Source: Acidobacteria bacterium Ga0077553
GTDB lineage: Bacteria > Acidobacteriota > Terriglobia > Bryobacterales > Bryobacteraceae
Direction: 5' to 3'
DNA length: 61,775 bases
Assembly (NCBI GenBank): GCA_001464575.1
Contig: LNFE01000151.1
Location: 1 to 61,775, forward strand
Part shown: positions 55,145 through 61,775 of the stretch, one piece after another
How positions within the stretch are numbered: the stretch's first letter is position 1
Layout: every line of letters starts with the position of its first letter
Position numbers and translations under genes: made by a program
Notes under the pieces: model-generated
Seen by the model: the letters and a program-made list of their open reading frames with translations, nothing else
The model's database searches: none
Told to the model about the DNA's origin: nothing

Positions 55145-55558
55145 GTGATCGACATCGGTTTACTCTGGCTCCGGTTAGGCTTCGGTTTCGGCATGGCGTT
55201 GCTCCATGGCGCGGAGAAGGTGGCCGGAGCGTGGGCCTACTTCCGGACCGGGGCCGAATGGGATCTGCTTCCTGAAGTCGTGCTGCTCGGCTTTCCCTGG
55301 CCCGCCGGCTTCGCGCTGGCCGCTACAGCCGCCGAGTTCGGGGCGGCGATCCTGCTGGCCCTGGGGGTCTATACGCGCTGGTGCGCCGGCGCGCTGGCGT
55401 TTACGATGTTGATGGCAGCGCGCTACCACGCCATTGCCGGCGGGGTTGGCGAACCAGCGGCCGCGTACGGTTTCGTCTTCCTCGGTCTCGTCTGGACCGG
55501 CGGGGGCCGTTATTCCTGGGACCAACGCCGGGGTGCTCGCTGCGCCAAGCACGAGTAA
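55145..55558 (+). CDS. DoxX-family membrane protein
   Basis: GTG 55145 gives a 137-residue protein with four helices: LLWLRLGFGFGMALLHGAEK, then FALAATAAEFGAAILLALGVYTR and LAFTMLMAARYHAI. These match the DoxX/terminal-oxidase-associated small membrane family, whose role is poorly known (some members are linked to thiosulfate oxidation or oxidative stress). Confidence 0.85.
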   Translation: MIDIGLLWLRLGFGFGMALLHGAEKVAGAWAYFRTGAEWDLLPEVVLLGFPWPAGFALAATAAEFGAAILLALGVYTRWCAGALAFTMLMAARYHAIAGGVGEPAAAYGFVFLGLVWTGGGRYSWDQRRGARCAKHE

Positions 55559-55628
55559 GGTCATCCGGGCAGGCGCGGCGGCCACGGGTCTAACCGGTTA
55601 GTGCTGTTGTTTTCCACCCGATCCTCCC

Positions 55629-55655
55629 TTGACACCGAGGATCAGTTCTTATAGC
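55629..55655 (+). promoter_or_regulatory. Possible sigma-70 promoter for the Oar receptor gene
   Basis: TTGACA at 55629-55634 is followed after 15 bases by TATAGC at 55650-55655, about 100 bases before the ATG at 55758. The spacer is two bases short of the optimum, so this is a weak call. Confidence 0.3.
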
Positions 55656-55757
55656 GTCCACCCGTATCCGTGAGGGGCTGCCTCGATTGGGATTTCTCGC
55701 TGTTCCGCAGGGTCCCCTCCGGTATTGAGGCTGAACTACCTCGTAAGGGAGATCGAA

Positions 55758-58700
55758 ATGAGCGATAGAACCGTTGCAGGATTTCTGCTTTCGCTGTTTC
55801 TATCTGTCAGCGCTCTCGTGGCGCAGATCGGAACTTCAACCATAACTGGAACCGTGATCGATCCGTCGGGCGCCATGATGCCCAATGTTTCGGTGGCCGT
55901 CGTTCAAACCGGAACCAATTTCACATCCACCACCACAACCAACTCCGAGGGCATCTATCGCGTCCTTTCCCTGCAGCCTGAAACGTACAAGATCACCTAC
56001 GAGGGCAAGGCGTTAATCGAGCGGTGCGGGACAACGTCGAACTGCGCACCGGCGATACCCTGGCGATCGACGTCCCGATGCGGGTCGGCAACGTCGCCGA
56101 GACCGTCGAGGTAACCGGCACGTCCCAGTTGCTGGAGACGGAAACGTCGGCCACGGGTTCCGTGGTGGCCGGTACGGTGCTCTACGAACTGCCGCTCTAT
56201 CAGCGCTTCGTGAACTCCACGCTGAACATCGTGCCTGGCCTGACCACCGGGGGCTTCGCCTACGGTGGCGCATTGGGAAATTACAATATTGCCGGCCAGC
56301 GCGCCACGACCACTGGCTTCTTTGAGGACGGCGTCAGCGGCAACGACCAACTTGGTGGAACGAACAACGTCAAAACGTTGCAGAATTCGATCGCCGAAGT
56401 GAAGGTGATCACCACGGTGCCCCCCGCCGAGTACGGCCACACGGCTGGCGGCGTCATCAGCGTTGTCAAACGCTCCGGCACGAACGAACTGCATGGCATG
56501 GGTTCCTTCTTCGGCCGGACTCGCCGGATGCAGCACCGGCTTTACTTTGATCGCCTCCGCGATAGCCAGGCCCGCCCCGGCCGTCCCGATGGCTTTCCCG
56601 CCTTCTTCATGATGCCCGACGCCACGCTCTCCGGACCCATCGTCATTCCGAAGGTTTACGCCGGCCGCAACAAGACGTTCTTCTTCTTTGGCTACCAGCG
56701 CCTGCATGAAAAGAAGGTCGCCCAGGTCCAGGCCACGACGCCCACCCTCGCCATGAAACAGGGCGACTTCAATTTCCCTGGCGTCGCCAACCCGAACCAG
56801 ATCTTCGATCCCGCCACCACGCGCCTCGTCAACGGGCAGTGGCAACGCGACCCGTCCCTGGCAATCGGATCCCTCTCGCCCGCTTCGATCCCGTCGCGCG
56901 CAAAGTTCTCGAATTCGATCCGTGGGTGGCACCCAACCAGGCTGGTACCTTCAACGCCCTTGGCCCCGTTGGGAACCTGATGGCCGACGAGTTCGCGCGC
57001 GTCTTCTTCAACGACTACAATCTCCGTCTGGATCATCAGTTCAACTCCGCCTTCAAAATCTACGGATCCTACACCTACAATGGCCAGTCCGGTTTCCAGC
57101 GGCCCATTAACATCCGGGAGGACCGTGCCGAGTTCGACCATCAGCAGGGCAACTGGGCTCCGTTTGCCAATGCCAACTATTCGTTAGGCAAGACCTGGAT
57201 CATCTCCCCGTCCATCGTCAACGACGCCCGTGTTGGCTACTATCGCCGCGAAAACAAGACGGAAGTGCCCAGCTTTGGCGGCAATTGGGCGCAGCAATTG
57301 GGTATTCCGAACATGGATGGGGCTGTGATGCCCGCGTTCGGTTCCGGCGGCCACGATACCCCCGGCGCTCTCTACGGCCTCACCGGCGCTACCCCCAGCC
57401 GCCTGCTCACCGAAACGATCTCGTTCCGCAACGACACGACGTTGATCCGGGGCCGCCACGCGGTCAAGTTCGGCTACGAACTCCTCCGTTTCCGGTTGAA
57501 CTCGGCCAACCTGGCCCGGCCCGCGGTGCTGTCGTTCGACGGCGTCACCTCCGGTGTGTTGACCAGCGGGGCTCTGCAGCCCAACACCGGGAACTACTTC
57601 GCCGGGTTCCTCACCGGCCAGGTCTCCAACGCCGAGTTCTTCTCGGAGCTGACCAGTTGGCTGCCCCGGTCCTCCATCCACAGCTTCTATCTGAAGGATG
57701 ACTGGAAGGTGACCTCCCGGCTGACCCTGAACGTCGGCCTTCGGTATTCGAACGAATCGCCTTTCAGCGCCAAGTATGGCGGCCCTTCCAACTTCAGCCC
57801 GACAGCGACGGACGATGTCACCGGGCGGCCCGGCGGTCTGGTCTTCGGCTCCGGTTTGAGCCAGCGGGATAACAATAACTTCAATCCCCGCATCGGTGCA
57901 GCGTGGCAGTTCCGCGATAAGTGGGTCCTCCGCGGCGGCTTTGGGATGTACACCACCGACACCAAGTTCCCCGGCACCCGCATCCAGTTTGACGAATGGG
58001 TCGCTCAGACGAATCAGCAAGCGGCGCCCGGCAACCCGACTCCCGTTTGGGGTTTGAGCCGCGGTCCGGACCCGATTGAATTCAACATCCGCTCGAACGG
58101 CACCTCGCCCTTCCGCGGCCAGAACTTCAGCGCCCGCAACTTCGCCGACTGGGATCCGAACCTCCGCAACGCCTACTCCATGAACTGGAACGGCACTGTG
58201 CAGCGCGAGCTGTCGCAGAACTACCTGCTCGAAGTCAGCTACCAGGGGTCGGCCGGCATCGGCCTGCTGGAAAACTGGAATATCAACACCTTCCCGATCG
58301 ACTTCGCGCGCAACGATCTGGCCCTCCGGAGTCAGGTGTTGGCCGCCTCGCAGAACTTTCGTCCGTTTCCGCACTTTGGCGATGTCCTGATGCGGTCCAA
58401 CTTCGGCCACTCCACCTTCCACTCCGGCACGGCCAAGCTCGAACGCCGCTACGCCAACGGCATGTTCTTCAGCACGTTCTACACGTTCTCGAAGGCCATC
58501 AACAGCCAGGACACCGACAACGCCGGCTCGGGCGTAGCGCCCATTCAGAACCGCGGCCTTGAGAACGGCCGCGCCGGCTACGACCGCAATCACCGCTGGA
58601 TCTCCACTATCAACTGGGAGCTGCCCATGGGCAAGAACAAAAGGTTCTCCCCGTCCAACCGGACGCTGAACTGGCTGGTGAGCGGCTTCGAAGTCTCCTG

Positions 58701-59250
58701 GATCCAGACCTTCGAATCCGGTAACCCGCTGAACTTTACCTTCCAGAACTCGCCGTATAACTACTACCCCGGCTTCGCCGGCAACCGGCGCCCCGACGTC
58801 GTCAGCACCCCCAGCATCCGGGACGGTTGGCGCGACATCGGCGCCGACCGCTTCAACGTGCAGAATACCAACCCGGTCGTTGACATGAGCCACTTCGCGC
58901 TGCCGGGCGGTTGTCCGCAGACCCTCCCGGCCGCCGGTACCCAGGCCCGGACGGACCTGCTCAACGCCTGCAGTTTCGTGGTGGGGAACGCCGGCCGCAA
59001 CATCATGAGCGGCCTGCCCCTGGTCTGGTCTCCGGTCTCGGCACAAAAGAACTTCCAGATCCGCGAGCGCATCAAAGCGCAGCTGCGCTGGGACTTCCAG
59101 AACGCCCTGAAAACCTATAACTTCAACCCGCCCCCCACAGCCGTGGACTTCCAGAATCCGCGGACGTTCGGCCGGGTGTCGTCCGATCCCCGGACGGCAT
59201 CCCTGGGCGGCCAACCGCTGATGAACATCACCGTCATGCTGCAGTTCTGA
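55758..59250 (+). pseudogene. Oar-like TonB-dependent receptor, two single-base frame breaks
   Basis: ATG 55758 is preceded by AAGGGAG. A signal peptide ends near ALVAQIG, then comes the carboxypeptidase-regulatory-like domain (TITGTVIDPSGAMMPNVSV). The reading frame shifts near 56009-56013, where one missing g would restore KGVNRAVRDNVELRTGD, and again near 56853, where one missing t would restore QRDPFPGNRIPLARFD. The rest is a long Oar-type barrel to the stop. Corrected length is about 1164 residues. Such receptors are abundant in Acidobacteriota and import large ligands. Confidence 0.88.
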
Positions 59251-59260
59251 CGGTCAACCT

Positions 59261-59302
59261 CGGCGCCTCCCGCCCCACCGGACGGGGGGGCGCCGTTCTT
59301 TT
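59261..59302 (+). terminator. Rho-independent terminator after the Oar receptor gene
   Basis: cggcgcc (59261-59267) pairs with ggcgccg (59289-59295); the stem extends four more pairs (tccc with gggg). It is followed by ttctttt. It lies 10 bases after the stop and just before the end of the convergent PhoD-like gene. Confidence 0.85.
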
Positions 59303-61775
59303 ACACCGGCTGCGCTTCCAGCCGCCGGTGAAACTCCTCATACCGCGTCGTTGGATCGTGGAACCGGACCGTGTAGTCTCCGGGGCCGGGCACCGGCGCG
59401 GCGAACTTATTGCCCGTCAGCCGCAGGCTGTAGAGCACGCGCCCCTCGGCGTCCTGGACTTCGGCCACGCAACGCGTGCGCCCGGTCAACTCCGGTAAGC
59501 GGTAGGCCGAACGCGGCACGTCGGTAACGGTAATCGGCCAGCCCGGATAGGGCCTGTCCCCTTTGGCGATACTCGCCCAGCGTGGCCAATTCGTCAGGGT
59601 AATCTTGTGGTCCGCCCGCGTGACCTCCACGACGCCGAAGCCCGGCGCCCGGTTGTTGAGCGCCGTCGGCAGAACCCCGAACTGCATCGGGTTCGCCACC
59701 GCATGCACCGTGATCTTGTTCCCGAATCCATCCGTCAACTCGCCCGTGTTGCGCGGGCTGTGGGGCAGGGGATTGCGGCCCGGCTTGGGCGGAAACCACC
59801 GCCGGGGAAAGATGTTCGAGATCGCCGGCGTGCACAGCGCAAATGGGCCGTCGTTCCAATCATCGATCCCGTACTGCACGGTGCTGCCCAGATGCTGGTC
59901 GCCAGCGATGTGGAAGGCGCTGGCTTGCCGGATCAGCCGCAGGGCCTTGTTGCGCCCGTGCTGGGGCCAGCCGTTCGAATCGTGGTCCATGGTCGGGATC
60001 TCGCCTTCGCCGTACTCTCCCGGCTTCAAAACGGGCAGCTTCGTGGTCACTGCGTCGGTCAAGGCCGGGGCAGGCAGCGTGGCCAAGGTACAGAAGATGG
60101 TTGCGCTCACCGCGCATTTCATCCAGATGCCGTTCGACCAGTCCATCGCCCAATCGGCCAAAAACTGCTCCTGTCGCGGCCCCAGCAGTTCGGCCGTAGG
60201 CGAATCGAGCCCCTTCCACTCCGGATTCTGCGGAAAGCCATTGACGATTCGAGCGTCGGGCAGCACCGTCTTCGGCGCGGTTTTCCACTTCCGGTCTTCA
60301 ATCAGCGCAAAGCTAATTCCGCCCCAGACGAGATGGCTGTAAAGCACCGCGATGTTTTGTTCAATCGGTGTCTTTTCCGGCGGGTCCGGCAGATGGCTCG
60401 ATTGGGTCCGCTGGACGAGATTCACCCACGGAGCGGGCATCGTGTACCCGCCCGAGTCCTGGCCGGGTTGGCCCTGGCCCTCGGCTTTCCGTCCGCCCGC
60501 GCCCCATACGTTGCCGTGAAAGACGTCATGGTCGTCCGGCAGGCAAACGCACGGCGTGTTCCGCGTCAACTCGCCCCAGGCCCAGCCGAACAGATACCAT
60601 TTGCGCAGATAGTCGAGGCGCGCCGCCGGCGCGGGCGTGCGTTGAATGCCGTAGTCGCCGTTGCGCTCGTAGATCTGGTCTCCGGTGAAGAAGAGAATGT
60701 CGGGCTGGACGGTCTTCAGGTTTTCAAAGATCGGGGTATGCGGGTAGCCGTAATCGCCCTGGCAGGTCAGGGCGCCGATGGTCAGCTTGGCTTTGTCATT
60801 CGGATCCCGCGGAATGGTGCCCGTCAGCCGCGCGGCGCTGTAGCGGACTTCATACGGAGTGTCGGCCGTGGCCTCCCAAGCGACCCGGAACGTAGCGGTT
60901 GCCGAATCCCGGTCCACCGCTGCCGAGCCCAGTTTCCGGGTTCCGGCATAGAGCTCGACGGTCGCGTTCGGCTCGTCGACCGGCGCCAGTTGCACGGTCA
61001 TCTTCAGGACTTTGTTTGAGATGGTGAACTGGTTGAACAGGAGCGGTCCCCAGGCCCGCTCTGGCCTGGCGGCCACTTGGGTGCCGGAGACTTTCAGGTT
61101 CCGGAACCAGAAGCGGACATTGCCACCCCGCTCGGTAAACGGCCGCGCCGCGAAGCCGAAATCGGCCGCGGTCGACCGCTCCGGGGAACGCCGCACGGGC
61201 CCGTGGGAGCAGACGACGGCCACGAGGCCGGGCATCCAATCCGCCGGCACCCGTTCCCGTTTGTATTCGGAGAGCACAGGCCCGGTGGGGTCGAATGCGG
61301 TGAGGGTCAGGACTCCGGGTTCGGCGGTGAGGCGGAGGCGAAGAGGTTTAGTCGGGTCGAGGGACGGTGTGGAGTTGGAGAGGTCGGCGATGAATAGCCG
61401 CCCGTCGGTGGTGACGCCGCAGTTTACTCCCCGGCCGAAGATAGCGTCGTCCCGGTAGTCGCCGAAGTTGCCGCGCATGCCGATGCGCAGGCCGGCCCAG
61501 CCCTCTTCCATCTTGGTGCCAGGTTCGAGCGGACCCATCTCCACCTCGACCAGGAGGGTGCCCGGGGTGGGCAGGATCTCTTGCGTGAGCAGGGCAACGG
61601 ACCGGTCTCCGCCCGAGACGATGCACTCCATGCGGCCGTCGTGAAGCTGCCAATCCTGGAGCGGGTTAGCCCAATAGTCGGGTCCGATCCAGGGCCGGGT
61701 GATCCCGCTGGGGAGAGCGGTTTGGGAGAAGGCGGGCGTGGCGAGGGCGATCGTCCGAAGCAGTTCGCGGCGAGT
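59301..61775 (-). CDS. PhoD-type alkaline phosphatase / metallophosphatase (5' end outside window)
   Basis: The frame is open to the end of the window, so the N-terminus is not complete. The first visible residues, TRRELLRTIALATPAFSQTA, form the end of a twin-arginine-type signal. PhoD-family blocks are FTGDQIYERNGDYG, LPDDHDVFHGNVWG, and HIAGDQHLGSTVQYG near the active site. It should hydrolyse phosphate esters outside the membrane using iron and calcium. About 824 residues are visible, longer than typical PhoD because of an N-terminal beta-rich domain. An internal ATG at 61631 is a poor start. Confidence 0.88.
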   Translation of the reverse strand, partial: TRRELLRTIALATPAFSQTALPSGITRPWIGPDYWANPLQDWQLHDGRMECIVSGGDRSVALLTQEILPTPGTLLVEVEMGPLEPGTKMEEGWAGLRIGMRGNFGDYRDDAIFGRGVNCGVTTDGRLFIADLSNSTPSLDPTKPLRLRLTAEPGVLTLTAFDPTGPVLSEYKRERVPADWMPGLVAVVCSHGPVRRSPERSTAADFGFAARPFTERGGNVRFWFRNLKVSGTQVAARPERAWGPLLFNQFTISNKVLKMTVQLAPVDEPNATVELYAGTRKLGSAAVDRDSATATFRVAWEATADTPYEVRYSAARLTGTIPRDPNDKAKLTIGALTCQGDYGYPHTPIFENLKTVQPDILFFTGDQIYERNGDYGIQRTPAPAARLDYLRKWYLFGWAWGELTRNTPCVCLPDDHDVFHGNVWGAGGRKAEGQGQPGQDSGGYTMPAPWVNLVQRTQSSHLPDPPEKTPIEQNIAVLYSHLVWGGISFALIEDRKWKTAPKTVLPDARIVNGFPQNPEWKGLDSPTAELLGPRQEQFLADWAMDWSNGIWMKCAVSATIFCTLATLPAPALTDAVTTKLPVLKPGEYGEGEIPTMDHDSNGWPQHGRNKALRLIRQASAFHIAGDQHLGSTVQYGIDDWNDGPFALCTPAISNIFPRRWFPPKPGRNPLPHSPRNTGELTDGFGNKITVHAVANPMQFGVLPTALNNRAPGFGVVEVTRADHKITLTNWPRWASIAKGDRPYPGWPITVTDVPRSAYRLPELTGRTRCVAEVQDAEGRVLYSLRLTGNKFAAPVPGPGDYTVRFHDPTTRYEEFHRRLEAQPV

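Noticed and set aside
57184..59214. 676-residue minus-strand open frame
   Set aside because: It lies opposite the Oar barrel, with no recognised domain or start context.
59607..61019. 470-residue plus-strand open frame
   Set aside because: It is antisense to the PhoD-type gene and Arg/Pro-rich, a GC shadow.

Overview
The window is a high-GC bacterial chromosome segment, densely packed with genes on both strands. The gene content best fits an Acidobacteriota genome, probably from the Solibacter/Bryobacter side. The supporting features are an Oar-like TonB-dependent receptor with a carboxypeptidase-regulatory-like N-terminus, an exosortase/EpsI pair, many short-signal secreted proteins with unusual composition, and two flagellar stator pairs with FlbD. 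That placement is inference from gene content; no rRNA or tRNA gene is visible to confirm it. No mobile element, prophage or CRISPR array was seen, and no gene-free stretch exceeds about 300 bases. The longest gap is 23734-23988, which holds a structured leader.

Layout. 1-7245 holds the proC end, a PIG-L deacetylase, a broken M20 peptidase, a BtuB-like receptor, two secreted TPR proteins and rnc. 7281-11250 is a motility block: motA-motB on the plus strand run convergently into motB2-motA2-flbD on the minus strand, with a bidirectional terminator-like hairpin at the plus-strand motB end, followed by a MerR regulator. 11285-20227 is an eight-gene plus-strand operon with mostly 1-4 base junctions: rlmB, ggt, a TIM-barrel isomerase-like gene, asnS, arginase, ddl, an S41 protease and an OYE-family reductase. 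20206-29978 holds a dicarboxylate/amino-acid symporter, a serine hydrolase, lipA, a tail-fibre-like secreted protein, DinB, ftsK and a broken uppP.

29969-39737 holds pyk, exosortase-epsI, a SPOR protein, xdhC-mocA-asmA, a small histidine kinase and a glycogen-debranching-type glucosidase. 39712-48816 is a seven-gene minus-strand operon: methyltransferase, GT2 glycosyltransferase, two tandem paralogous multi-pass proteins, YihY, uvrB and a DUF2520-like protein. Its first four genes look like a polyprenyl-phosphate-sugar glycosylation unit. 48871-61775 holds a lone RND adaptor, a coiled-coil protein, tdk, a methyltransferase, a PQQ dehydrogenase, a secreted unknown, DoxX, an Oar receptor and a PhoD-type phosphatase running off the end.

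The most striking oddity is that at least six conserved genes (M20 peptidase, motA, uppP, RND adaptor, methyltransferase, Oar receptor) carry internal frame breaks. In five of them a short conserved block is missing out of frame, by an estimated 25-40 bases. Because uppP and motA are affected, a sequence or assembly artefact is the first explanation to test.
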